Source: Facklamia sp050409585
Lineage (GTDB): Bacteria > Bacillota > Bacilli > Lactobacillales > Aerococcaceae
Length of the DNA: 64,000 nucleotides
Assembly: GCF_050409585.1 (NCBI RefSeq)
Contig: NZ_JBNUPE010000007.1
Coordinates: 1-64,000 of the forward strand
Reading direction: 5' to 3'
Below, piece by piece: positions 44,716-53,365 of this stretch (positions are counted from its first letter, which is position 1; each line of letters opens with the position of its first letter). Made by a program: the position numbers and the translations under genes. Below the pieces are notes generated by a model. It had not been told where the DNA came from, ran no database searches, and worked only from the letters and a program-made list of their open reading frames with translations.

Positions 44716-45234
44716 TTATTCATCTAGATAGGTGATTATTTTTTTCCATTCTAAAAACAAATCATCTAAACGAAATCGCGCATTGGCTGGACTGGTAGAA
44801 GATAATTTAATTCCCCTAATACCCATATCTTTTGCATGATATTTTTGATAATACTTATAAGAAGTAGTTCCATTACAGAAAACTTGCTGAATAGATGCTT
44901 TGTCAAAAATCATTTTTAAATTAGAAGGAATTACATTTTTAATGCTAGCGTCACTCGAACCGACAATATCGCATTGATATATCGAATCATAAACGGCAAT
45001 TTTATGATTCATTAAAAATTTTCTTCTTTCTTCTATATTGGAACTTAATGCTTCATTAAATAGTTTTTCCATTAAAGGCCAAAAACGGTTTTGTGGATGT
45101 CCATAGAAAAAACCATACTCTCTCGTTTTCACTGAAGGGAATGAGCCTAAGATTAAGATTTTAGAGTCCTTTTTATAGAATGGCTTCAAGGGATGAATAA
45201 TTGTTTGATAATCCTTTTTGCTGTCTTTAGTCAT
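44716..45234 (-). CDS. uracil-DNA-glycosylase superfamily protein (hypoxanthine-DNA glycosylase-like)
   Basis: A 172-residue protein of the UDG superfamily. The first motif LILGSFPSVKTREYGFFYG and then HPQNRFWPLMEKLF match the family 6 (HDG) pattern; the final motif LSSTSPANAR sits near residue 140. It would remove deaminated bases (hypoxanthine) from DNA. Start chosen at ATG 45234 behind GAGGAGG; a longer start at 45270 precedes this site. Alone. Confidence 0.8.
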   Translation of the reverse strand: MTKDSKKDYQTIIHPLKPFYKKDSKILILGSFPSVKTREYGFFYGHPQNRFWPLMEKLFNEALSSNIEERRKFLMNHKIAVYDSIYQCDIVGSSDASIKNVIPSNLKMIFDKASIQQVFCNGTTSYKYYQKYHAKDMGIRGIKLSSTSPANARFRLDDLFLEWKKIITYLDE

Positions 45235-45557
45235 TGAATAATTCCTCCTCTCGATGACTTTATGATCCATCTAACTTGCTGTCTATCATTTCTAGCTCAC
45301 ATTTTCTCACTTAATCAAAAAGGCTTTCCTTTAGCAAAAAGGCACAAGACTTATTGTTGAATTACTTTCAGATCTTCTCCCTTCTACTTACTTGAGTAAG
45401 CTCAGGGTTTATTTTTTTGATGAAATACATAATAGCTTCTAACTAATCCTATTTTTGACTTTTAATGCGTCAATAAATTGCTATCTTTTCTTATTTACAT
45501 TTTAAATGATTGATTGTTTGATAACAAATTTTACGGTTAGGACTGTCAAGTCAAAAA

Positions 45558-45592
45558 GAACCAGGAACGTTTTACAGTGTCGCTGGTTCAAT
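45558..45592 (-). terminator. terminator of the ccdA-msrAB-TCS operon
   Basis: GAACCAG pairs with CTGGTTC, followed by TTTTT on the minus strand, 42 bases past the kinase stop. The rest of the 363-base gap up to 45633 shows nothing else. Confidence 0.75.
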
Positions 45593-45633
45593 TCTTTTAA
45601 CGGTCTTGTAGAAATTTAGGATAGAAATATTTT

Positions 45634-47319
45634 TTAGATTTTTATCTTTAATGTTACCCTAGTTAATTGATCATCACTGGTATAGCTTAGGCCATAAGCT
45701 TCTCCGTAGAGGATTTTCAGTCTTTGATCCACATTAGCCATACCTATACCGCCTAGTTTAGGCTTTGGCTTGTTTGAATGCTCTTTACCTTTAAATCCTA
45801 TCCCATCATCTTCCACTTGAATCATTAAAGCGTTCGCTCCAATCCTGGAAGTAATTTGGATATGCGACTGGCCTTTTTTAGTTTTAATACCATGATAAAT
45901 AGCATTTTCAACAATCGGTTGAATAATTAACTTAGGTACTAAAATTTCACCTGTATTTGCTCCAAGCGAAATATCGTAATCAAATTTATCATCATACCTA
46001 ATCTTTTGGATGTTCATATAATTTTTAACCTGCTCTACTTCTCTCTTCAATTCAATAACGTCCTCATCCACACTCAAGGTGGTCCGTAATAAACTACCTA
46101 AAGATTGAATAACTTCGACAGCTTGATCTTTTTCTCCTAGTTCAACCAGCCATAAAATAGTATCCAAAGTGTTATAGATAAAATGTGGGTTAATTTGACT
46201 TTGAAGGGCTTTTAATTCATAAGTACGCTTAGCTTTTTCCTTTTCTTCAATTGCCTCTGTCAATTTTTTTACCCGATTTAATAACAAATTATACTCCAAG
46301 GTCAGTTCTCTGATTTCTAGAGAAGCTTGTTGGTTTACCGGGATATTCGAAAATTCTTGATTCACTTTTTTCATCTCATCAATTAAGTCCACAATAGGAT
46401 TAGTGACTTTTTTTGATACGAAAATCGAAAGAAAAATACTTGAAAGTAGAATTAAAAAAGCCCAGATAAGCATTTCGGTAATCAGCTTTCTATTTAGAAT
46501 GTAAATTTCTTCAGGACTTCTAACTTGCGTCAATTGCCAATTTGTATTCGGAACATAGATTGATGAAATAATGTAATCTTCTTTGTTAAAAGCACTCGAA
46601 TCTTCAATAATAGCAAGGTAATTGGCCTTTTCTTTTAGCGAATCACCATTCATCTGTTCAGAATCAAAAATCAGCTGCTTATTTTCATCTACAATAAAGG
46701 CAAAACCATTTTCCCCTAAATTTACCGTAGAAATATAATCTTCAATAAACTTATAGGAGACATCTATGATAGAAAGTCCTTGAAATTGTCTATTAGCATC
46801 TTCGATTTTATGACTCAAGGAAATGACTCGTTCACTTTTATTCATGGTAAAGCCCGAATGATTTTCACGAGTAATTTGAGCCATGTTATTCGACTTTAAA
46901 GCTGTTTGGTACCAGTCTTCATTCAACACCGATGCTTTACTTTCCATTACACTTCCGGTTTGAGTAATTAACTGACCGGATTGAGTAATTATCATAATAT
47001 TTTTTATAATGTTATCGCTCGATTTTATTAAATCAAGCGTGCTTTTTAAAGCACGCTCATCAATTGCTTGCTCCTGATCGCTATTTAATTCGGGGGTCAT
47101 GGCTAATAAACTATTTAAACTTTTCATCTTCTCAAGATAAGAAGCAATATATAAACTAGCCGTCTTCAACTGCTGACTGTTTTCCATTTCGATATTTTGC
47201 TTAATAATTTTAACTGAAGACCTATAATTAGCATAAGATAATATTAAAACGATCATCATTGAAATACTGAAAAAGTATACACTGATTTTTCGGTCAAATC
47301 GGTTGCGCATTGTTTTCAT
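45634..47319 (-). CDS. sensor histidine kinase, YesM/LytS type
   Basis: A 561-residue membrane kinase. Two transmembrane helices (about 10-30 and 280-300) flank an extracellular Cache-like sensor domain; a HAMP linker follows, then a His_kinase domain with the phospho-acceptor His in QSQINPHFIYNTLDTI (about 385) and an ATPase domain with VENAIYHGIKTKKG and DDGIGFKG. Its start overlaps the response regulator's stop by 4 bases. It lies in one operon with extracellular thiol-repair genes; the order matches the pneumococcal rr09/hk09 region as I recall it. Confidence 0.9.
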   Translation of the reverse strand: MKTMRNRFDRKISVYFFSISMMIVLILSYANYRSSVKIIKQNIEMENSQQLKTASLYIASYLEKMKSLNSLLAMTPELNSDQEQAIDERALKSTLDLIKSSDNIIKNIMIITQSGQLITQTGSVMESKASVLNEDWYQTALKSNNMAQITRENHSGFTMNKSERVISLSHKIEDANRQFQGLSIIDVSYKFIEDYISTVNLGENGFAFIVDENKQLIFDSEQMNGDSLKEKANYLAIIEDSSAFNKEDYIISSIYVPNTNWQLTQVRSPEEIYILNRKLITEMLIWAFLILLSSIFLSIFVSKKVTNPIVDLIDEMKKVNQEFSNIPVNQQASLEIRELTLEYNLLLNRVKKLTEAIEEKEKAKRTYELKALQSQINPHFIYNTLDTILWLVELGEKDQAVEVIQSLGSLLRTTLSVDEDVIELKREVEQVKNYMNIQKIRYDDKFDYDISLGANTGEILVPKLIIQPIVENAIYHGIKTKKGQSHIQITSRIGANALMIQVEDDGIGFKGKEHSNKPKPKLGGIGMANVDQRLKILYGEAYGLSYTSDDQLTRVTLKIKI

Positions 47320-48062
47320 TTTTTTGCCTGCCTAAACTGTTTGGGGGTGATTTGATAATATTTTTTGAATTTAGTGATAAAATAATTGACATCTTCGATT
47401 CCGATCTCATGCGCAATCTCATAGTTCTTTTTATCGCTTGATAGTAAAAGTAGCTTTGCTTTCTCCATACGTCGTTTATTGATATAGTCCTGAAAGCTCA
47501 TTCCATAGTAATCTTTGATCAAAACAGACAAATAATTACTATTATAGCCGATTGCTTCCGCCATCTGACTAAGCGACAAATCAGCTTGAAATATATGTTT
47601 ATCCAAATAGTCTTCAATCAAATCTGAGCGTTTAACCCTATCGACTTCTTCAGGAACTAATGCCTGAATTTCATCTTTTTGACGTTTTTCTTTTATCTTA
47701 GTAATCGCTGTTTGTAAGATGAACTCAATGTCTTTTTTGGATACTGGTTTCAAAATATAATCATCCACTTTAGCTCGAATAGCCTTTTGCATGTATTCAA
47801 AATAATCGTAACCTGTTAAGATAATAATATATATTTTGGGATAATTAGCCTTGACAGATTCAGCCACACTCAAGCCATCCAGCTTAGGCATATTAATATC
47901 TAGAAGCAAAATATCAGGTTGAAAGTCTTCTACCACATTTAAAGTTTCTTCACCATCTTCTGCTTCATAAACGTCTGAAATGCCTAAATCTTCTAATGGA
48001 ATTAATTGTTTAATACCCCTGCGAATGATTGATTCATCATCAGCTATCAATAATTTAAACAT
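47316..48062 (-). CDS. AraC-type response regulator (YesN family)
   Basis: A 248-residue regulator. Receiver domain (1-120) with DDE near residue 8, phospho-Asp in DILLLDINMPKLDG and Lys in YILKPVSKKD; C-terminal AraC helix-turn-helix pair (about 145-245) with SQMAEAIGYNSNYLSVLIKDYYG. It lacks the long middle part of some YesN proteins. Phosphorylated by the adjacent kinase. Targets may include its own operon. Confidence 0.92.
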   Translation of the reverse strand: MFKLLIADDESIIRRGIKQLIPLEDLGISDVYEAEDGEETLNVVEDFQPDILLLDINMPKLDGLSVAESVKANYPKIYIIILTGYDYFEYMQKAIRAKVDDYILKPVSKKDIEFILQTAITKIKEKRQKDEIQALVPEEVDRVKRSDLIEDYLDKHIFQADLSLSQMAEAIGYNSNYLSVLIKDYYGMSFQDYINKRRMEKAKLLLLSSDKKNYEIAHEIGIEDVNYFITKFKKYYQITPKQFRQAKK

Positions 48063-48068
48063 AATAAC

Positions 48069-49184
48069 CTACTTCACAAAATTTATTAAGGATTCATAGC
48101 CTGCAGCTTTCATTTCTTCTAATGGGATAAAATCAATTGAAGCACTATTAATACAGTACCTCAAACCGCCTAATTCTTCAGGCCCATCTTCAAACACATG
48201 ACCTAAATGTGAATCGCCTGCACGGCTTCTAACCTCGATTCTACTCATATTATAACTTAAATCTTCATTATATGTTACAACTTCCTTAGCGATGGGGCGA
48301 GAAAAAGATGGCCAGCCACAGCCAGAATCAAACTTATCTTTTGAACTAAAGAGAGGTTCACCCGTAGCTACATCGACATAAATTCCCGCTGCTTCATTAT
48401 CCCAATATTCGTTAGAAAAAGAAGACTCTGTATCATTTTTTTGCGTTACTTTATATTGTATGGCTGTTAATTTATCTTTGAGCTCTTGATCACTTGGCTT
48501 TGGATATAGAGCCGGATCAATTAAAGGTTCATTAGCCTTATTCAAATCAATATGACAATAGCCATTGGGGTTTTTCTCTAAATAATCTTGATGATATTCT
48601 TCAGCTGGATAGAAATCTTTCAATTCTTCTACTTCTACTTGAATGGTTTTACGATATTTGGCCTGTTCTTTATCTAAGCGAGCTTGAATGATCGCTTGAT
48701 CAGTAGTTTCAGTAAAATAAATACCTGTGCGGTATTGAACACCGCGGTCATTTCCTTGACGGTTCTTACTCGTTGGATCAACTACTTTTAGATAATAATC
48801 TAACAGTCCATCTAAAGAAATGCGCTCCGGATCATAGGTCACCTCAACCGTTTCGGCATGGCCCGATCCTTTAATCACTTCTTCATAACTTACTTCCCTC
48901 TTGTTTCCATTCGCATAGCCACTGATTACATCTGCAACACCGTAGACTCTTTCCATATAGGCTTCAACACCCCAGAAACAGCCACCGGCTAAATAAATTT
49001 TTTTCAAATCAGCAGAAGAATAATCGATGTCTTTGTTAGGGTTCACTTTGCTTTTAGCTTTCTCTTGATCCAATATGGCGTCAATTTCAGCTAATTTACT
49101 GTCATTCACTTTATTGTTAGAACTCACTTGTGAACAAGCGACTAAAAATAGGGCAAACGCCAATAAAACGAATATCTTTTTCAT
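48069..49184 (-). CDS. msrAB: lipoprotein methionine sulfoxide reductase MsrA-MsrB fusion
   Basis: A 371-residue surface lipoprotein: lipobox LVAC at residues 14-17, MsrA domain (about 55-215, catalytic Cys in AGGCFWGVEAYMERVYGV) and MsrB domain (about 225-365, DSGCGWPSFSRPI and catalytic Cys in GLRYCINSASIDF). MsrB zinc-site CxxC pairs are absent. It repairs oxidised methionines of exported proteins, probably fed by the thioredoxin-like and CcdA proteins next to it, as in the pneumococcal MsrAB2-Etrx system. Confidence 0.94.
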   Translation of the reverse strand: MKKIFVLLAFALFLVACSQVSSNNKVNDSKLAEIDAILDQEKAKSKVNPNKDIDYSSADLKKIYLAGGCFWGVEAYMERVYGVADVISGYANGNKREVSYEEVIKGSGHAETVEVTYDPERISLDGLLDYYLKVVDPTSKNRQGNDRGVQYRTGIYFTETTDQAIIQARLDKEQAKYRKTIQVEVEELKDFYPAEEYHQDYLEKNPNGYCHIDLNKANEPLIDPALYPKPSDQELKDKLTAIQYKVTQKNDTESSFSNEYWDNEAAGIYVDVATGEPLFSSKDKFDSGCGWPSFSRPIAKEVVTYNEDLSYNMSRIEVRSRAGDSHLGHVFEDGPEELGGLRYCINSASIDFIPLEEMKAAGYESLINFVK

Positions 49185-49185
49185 C

Positions 49186-49770
49186 TTAATTCTCCTTTGC
49201 TAAGGCTTCAAACAATTGAGTTAATGTTTCTTTGCGAATTTCACCTGGAATAATCTTTACTGGCACCCCTTGACTATCAATCAAGGCATTAGTTGGCATT
49301 GAACGTACTCCATAATTAGCAAAGGTCTGACCCTCTTCATCTAAAAGTACTTTCATATTATTGTATTCTAGCGAATTAAACCACTCCATAAAATCTTCTT
49401 TGTTTTTCTCCCCGTTATAACCAGGAGAAACAATCGTTACAACTTCAAAGTCATTTTCTTGACCAGCTAAAGTATTTAAATCTTCTAAGCCAGCTAAACA
49501 AACCGGACACCAGGATGCCCAAAACTTGACATAAACTGGCTTGCCTTTTTGTTCTGCTAAAGAATAATCTTTTCCCTTTAAATCTTTTAAGGTGAAATCA
49601 TAAGCACTTTCTCTTTTTGAAGATATGCTTGAATCCTCTGAAACTTTATTTGTCTTTTTAAGCTCTTGGGCTGAATTGTTCGATTCGCCATCTGTAGTCT
49701 CTTGGTTGGAAGCTAAGGCACAACCACTTGCGATTGAAGCGACAGCTAGTAATAATATAAATCTTTTCAT
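49186..49770 (-). CDS. extracellular thioredoxin-like lipoprotein (TlpA/Etrx type)
   Basis: A 194-residue protein. Lipobox ASGC at about residues 14-17, then a Ser/Asn-rich linker, then a TlpA-type thioredoxin fold with FWASWCPVCLAGLEDLN (redox CxxC) and YGVRSMPTNALIDSQG (cis-Pro). It receives electrons from CcdA and hands them to MsrAB on the outside of the cell. Gaps of 1 and 11 bases to its neighbours show one operon. Confidence 0.92.
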   Translation of the reverse strand: MKRFILLLAVASIASGCALASNQETTDGESNNSAQELKKTNKVSEDSSISSKRESAYDFTLKDLKGKDYSLAEQKGKPVYVKFWASWCPVCLAGLEDLNTLAGQENDFEVVTIVSPGYNGEKNKEDFMEWFNSLEYNNMKVLLDEEGQTFANYGVRSMPTNALIDSQGVPVKIIPGEIRKETLTQLFEALAKEN

Positions 49771-49781
49771 TTCATTTCCTC

Positions 49782-50498
49782 CTAATTGAATAAGTTATTA
49801 AAATAAGCGACTAAGTTGGGAAGTTGATTGGTCATTAGGACGATTCCCATTATCATTACCAAGAAGCCACCTGTTCGTTTGATGGTTACCAGATGTTTTT
49901 TGAAAAAGCTAACACGGTCTAACATATAAGTGGATAGAATCGCCATAATCAAAAAGGGAATCATTAGCCCTAATGAGTAAATTAACATCAAGAAGGCTCC
50001 GTAAAATTGAGTGTCTCCGCTGGCGGAAGTGACTAAAACAGCTCCTAATATTGGTCCTACACAAGGTGTCCAGCCAAGACTAAAGGAAACACCCATCAGA
50101 TAGGTTCCTAAGGCTTTTTTCTGTTTTACATTCACTTGTATTCCACGCATACGATCCAGTTTTTTAAAGTGGATGATATCCATTTGGTGGACACCCAGTA
50201 AAAAAACTAAAAAGCCTGCAAAGATTAAAATGGAAGAATTATTTAGGGCTTGGCCTAACCATCCTGCGCCAAAACCTAAAATAATAAAACTGGTTGAAAG
50301 TCCTAATACGAAGGACATGGTTTTAATAATGCCTCCCTTATTGATTTCGAACTTGCCAATTTTTAATTTTTGATATTCTCCTGCTTCATCCGTCATAAAA
50401 CCAATATAGACTGGAATTAAGGGGAAGGTACAGGGTGCAAAAAATGACAATAATCCGGCAACAAACACGGAACTGAGTAAAATGTTTTCTCCTATCAT
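49782..50498 (-). CDS. ccdA: cytochrome c biogenesis-type thiol transporter CcdA
   Basis: A 238-residue membrane protein with six helices that carries reducing power from cytosolic thioredoxin outwards. The two essential Cys are in FFAPCTFPLIPVY (helix 1) and GWTPCVGPILGAV (helix 4). It is the first gene of the operon; its real role here is to feed the thioredoxin-like lipoprotein and MsrAB rather than cytochrome assembly, since no cytochrome genes are near. Confidence 0.92.
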   Translation of the reverse strand: MIGENILLSSVFVAGLLSFFAPCTFPLIPVYIGFMTDEAGEYQKLKIGKFEINKGGIIKTMSFVLGLSTSFIILGFGAGWLGQALNNSSILIFAGFLVFLLGVHQMDIIHFKKLDRMRGIQVNVKQKKALGTYLMGVSFSLGWTPCVGPILGAVLVTSASGDTQFYGAFLMLIYSLGLMIPFLIMAILSTYMLDRVSFFKKHLVTIKRTGGFLVMIMGIVLMTNQLPNLVAYFNNLFN

Positions 50499-50644
50499 AA
50501 TGTTTTCCTTTCAAAAATGTATTTTTTCTTTATAGCTTAATTATAGAAGTAAGACGAAAGGATTATAATCGAAGATCGTTTTAAAAAACTTTAATTTGAT
50601 TGTATTATTTATTATTTAATACAATTTATACTTTTCATATAAAA

Positions 50645-50689
50645 AAGAGCTGTTCCAATTCCTTATTGAAGAAAATTGGACCAGCTCTT
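50645..50689 (-). terminator. original host rlmD terminator, now behind the recombinase
   Basis: AAGAGCTG-TTCCAATT pairs with AATTGGACCAGCTCTT, followed by TTTTTT on the minus strand. It lies outside the left att core, so it is host DNA and was most likely the terminator of rlmD before integration; it now ends the recombinase transcript. Confidence 0.75.
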
Positions 50690-50709
50690 AATTTCATTGG
50701 TTTAAAATC

Positions 50710-52392
50710 TTATTTATTGAGTTTTGTTAATAAAGCTACCGTCTCAACATGGTGTCCATTGTCCAAACCTATTAATGTATCTTCCTCAATGATTGGAAGC
50801 TTAAAAGTAATAGATTTTAACCATTGTCCATTTGGTTGCTTCTCTTGATATATTTCAATCTCTTCAATAAGAACTTCCATAAGTTTTCTTCGTTCTTCAT
50901 CATTCATAAGTTCATATAATTTATCAAAGTAAATCAATATCTTATATATATTATCCCCTGTTAATTTTTCAGCTTCAATATTTCTTCTTTTCGCTTTTGA
51001 ATCTATAAGACTTCTCTCTATCACTTCAATTTTGTCATATGCTTTATATAACCTATTTTCGAAATCCTCTTTGATCCGACTATAATACTTATCCTCAACA
51101 TCTAATTTATCTAAATCTTCTAAGATTTTTGATTTTAACAAGTTACTTTTTCTCAGCTCGTTTTCGTAATTTTCTATCTCATTATCTATATTCCTTGTAT
51201 CAACCTTCATGTTAATTTTTTCTTGCATTAGACGAGCAAATTTTGGGTTACTTACTAACTTGGTAATCACTTCAACTACTGCTCCATCTAATATTTCTTT
51301 TCGAATTTGCTTATTGAAAGTACATTTATGACCACGGACTTTTTTTCTATGCTTACATCCATAATAGAAAAAGTCTTTATATTTTGTGCCATCTTTTTTG
51401 TACTTAACACTCTTATTTCCCAATAAGCCAACACCACAAATAGGACATTTAATTAATCCAGATAATAAATGAGTTGTTGTTCCTCTAGGCTTATGTAAAT
51501 ATTCATATTTCTTTGCTTGGCTTGTGATTTTAATTTGAGCTGCTTCCCATATTTCATCACTTATGATTGCTTTGTGAATACCATCAGCTACCAAATAATC
51601 ATCTTGTTCTACTAGTTGATATTCATTACGTGTTCCATGTTTCTTTTCTGTACGTCTTCTACCATAAGCAATTTTGCCATTGTAGACTGGATTTTTAATA
51701 ATGCGAGTTATAAGGCTTGCACTAAAAAGAGGATTTTTTCCATTTTGTCTAGGAATCTTTTTTATACCTTGATTATCAAGATATCTTGCTATACTATTGG
51801 CTCCCATAGTTGTGTTAACATACTTATCAAAAATTACTCGAATAGCAAATGCTTCATCTTCATTTATCTTTAACTCACCATCAACAAGCTGATATCCATA
51901 TGGAGCAAAGCCACCATTCCATTTACCTTCTCTAGCCTTTTGCAATCTACCTTCCATTGACTGAATTCTTATGTTTTCTCTTTCAATTTCAGAAACAGCT
52001 GAAAGAATAGAAATCATAAGCTTTCCAGCATCTTTTGAGGAATCAATCCCATCTTCAACACAAACTAAATTTACACCAAAGTCTTGCATGATTTGTAAAC
52101 TAGATAAAACATCAGCCGCATTTCTTGCAAATCTGGATAGCTTATAAACAAGGACAAAGGAAACACCATCTTTACCAGACTTGATATCATCCATCATTTG
52201 TGTGAAGGCGACACGACCTTCAATGGATTTACCTGATTTTCCCGCATCTTCATACTCGCCAACAACCTCATAGTCGTTAAAATCAGAATATGCTTTCATC
52301 TTAGCTTTTTGAGCCTCTAAAGAATATCCATCTATTTGTAAGGTGGTTGAAACTCTTGTGTAAATATAAACTTTTTTCTTCTCTTTTTTCAT
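50710..52392 (-). CDS. large serine recombinase (integrase) of the element
   Basis: A 560-residue site-specific recombinase. Resolvase domain (about 7-155) with catalytic Ser15 in YTRVSTTLQIDG and LVYKLSRFARN; recombinase domain (about 170-285) with RIIKNPVYNGKIAYGR; a zinc ribbon with CPICGVGLLG, GCKHRKK and a later Cys (about 320-370); and a long coiled coil (about 390-490). The last 13 residues (HVETVALLTKLNK) are not recombinase: they match the RlmD C-terminus (HVETVALLSKLD) and are encoded partly by host DNA beyond the att core at 50738-50745. The integrated protein therefore ends with the host gene's last codons. In the circular form it would end with the rlmD-tail codons instead. Confidence 0.93.
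   Translation of the reverse strand: MKKEKKKVYIYTRVSTTLQIDGYSLEAQKAKMKAYSDFNDYEVVGEYEDAGKSGKSIEGRVAFTQMMDDIKSGKDGVSFVLVYKLSRFARNAADVLSSLQIMQDFGVNLVCVEDGIDSSKDAGKLMISILSAVSEIERENIRIQSMEGRLQKAREGKWNGGFAPYGYQLVDGELKINEDEAFAIRVIFDKYVNTTMGANSIARYLDNQGIKKIPRQNGKNPLFSASLITRIIKNPVYNGKIAYGRRRTEKKHGTRNEYQLVEQDDYLVADGIHKAIISDEIWEAAQIKITSQAKKYEYLHKPRGTTTHLLSGLIKCPICGVGLLGNKSVKYKKDGTKYKDFFYYGCKHRKKVRGHKCTFNKQIRKEILDGAVVEVITKLVSNPKFARLMQEKINMKVDTRNIDNEIENYENELRKSNLLKSKILEDLDKLDVEDKYYSRIKEDFENRLYKAYDKIEVIERSLIDSKAKRRNIEAEKLTGDNIYKILIYFDKLYELMNDEERRKLMEVLIEEIEIYQEKQPNGQWLKSITFKLPIIEEDTLIGLDNGHHVETVALLTKLNK
50738..50745. other. left att core of the integrated element
   Basis: ACCGTCTC, identical to the core at 61728-61735. 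Flanks differ on both sides (A versus C on the right, T versus C on the left), limiting the crossover to these 8 bases. Left of it is host DNA (last codons of rlmD and its terminator), right of it element DNA. Confidence 0.8.
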
Positions 52393-52445
52393 ACAAAACC
52401 TCGCTTTCTTAAAATAGTTTGGATATTTATCTCACGACTATTATA

Positions 52446-52619
52446 TCATTTAAATCCTTTTTCCTGCGATAGTTTTGTAAAATTTATATCTTTTATTTCA
52501 TCTTCATTATCGGAAGTAATTGGAAGAGGATTAGGCAAATTATTAACATCCAAATCTTCAGCATATTTTCCAATTAAATCCGCTAATAAGTTAGCTAATC
52601 CATTCCATTGATACTCCAA
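52446..52619 (-). CDS. small protein upstream of the recombinase
   Basis: A 57-residue frame starting at TTG behind AAGGAGG (8-base spacing): it begins MEYQWNGLANLLADLIGKYA and is acidic in the second half. Its stop is 53 bases before the recombinase start, so the two are likely co-transcribed. Similar small proteins beside large serine recombinases occur in clostridial elements, but I cannot name it. A recombination directionality factor is possible but unproven. Confidence 0.6.
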   Translation of the reverse strand: MEYQWNGLANLLADLIGKYAEDLDVNNLPNPLPITSDNEDEIKDINFTKLSQEKGFK

Positions 52620-52783
52620 TCTCTCACCTCCTTTCTTGTTTGCGAATTATTTAGTTTTATGACATAAACGAGTGCAATGGAATTGCTACATAGGCATCTC
52701 ACCTCTGCCCCTGTTCTAGATAGGCCAGCGTCAACTGTAGAAGTATCATTATCACCACTTAAATCATCGCTTAAGGTTTCCAC
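52595..52783 (-). CDS. possible small element protein
   Basis: A 62-codon frame from a GTG, beginning ETLSDDLSGDNDTSTVDAGL, overlapping the start of the next small gene. The ribosome site is weak (AAGG). It reads like a conserved element leader peptide, but coding is uncertain. Confidence 0.3.
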   Translation of the reverse strand: METLSDDLSGDNDTSTVDAGLSRTGAEVRCLCSNSIALVYVIKLNNSQTRKEVRDWSINGMD

Positions 52784-52963
52784 GCCTTAATTAAACTCAT
52801 TTATTTATCGCTTGCTTCCTTCTATCCTTAGAATTTTCTAGTATTCATTTAAACCGATTACTCAGCAGGAAGGTCTAGGCGTAAATAAGCTCATGCTCCT
52901 TAAATGGATAACGTCTCGTTGTGGTCTATTCAGTTGTCAAAGATCAAAGAGAGTAAAAGTCCA

Positions 52964-53204
52964 TCTACTTTATGGAGTAAAAATTATTATTCTCCCACAA
53001 GGAGTTTTTCTTTAAAATTTACAATTAATTCTTTTGGTTATTAACCTCTCTACTTTATAGAGTGAAAAAGCAAGGTGCTTGGTAACCAAATTCAGCAAAA
53101 ACTTTTTAAAAGTGAAATTTATTATTTTCCTGTAATGAGTTTTGCTTTTCTTTTTCGAAGTAAATCTTTCAATAATTAACCCCTCTACTTTATAAAGTGA
53201 AAAA
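52964..53204. repeat. iteron-like direct repeats in the element
   Basis: Three copies of TCTACTTTAT(G/A)(G/A)AGT(A/G)AAAAA at 52964-52983, 53049-53069 and 53184-53204. The last two are preceded by ATTAACC. Between them a second unit recurs (TTATTATTCTCC...GGAGTTTT and TTATTATTTTCC...GAGTTTT). They occupy the 580-base gap between the recombinase leader and the dnaC-like gene, and may be an origin (iterons) or a regulatory leader. I see no gene in this gap. Confidence 0.55.
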
Positions 53205-53332
53205 ATGACCCTATTGGACCGCTTTTTTTGAAGTTTGATACTCTTTTGAGACTACATTGAGACTTTTAAGATTGTTATTTCGTTCTGAAAAATAGGATAT
53301 GACGTTCTTACTACCTTTGTGGTAATAGAAAA

Positions 53333-53364
53333 AGCGACTAGAGTTTTTTACTTTTCTAGTCGCT
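53333..53364 (-). terminator. terminator after the dnaC-like gene
   Basis: AGCGACTAG pairs with CTAGTCGCT around a 14-base loop, then a run of T on the minus strand. It abuts the gene's stop codon. The region (CCTTTGTGGTAATA and the hairpin) recurs at 54250-54299 upstream of the same gene. Confidence 0.7.
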
Positions 53365-53365
53365 C

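Noticed and set aside
52940..53210. Possible CRISPR array from the three 20-base repeats
   Set aside because: Only three units, uneven spacing (85 and 135 bases), the spacers themselves share sequence, and no cas genes are near.
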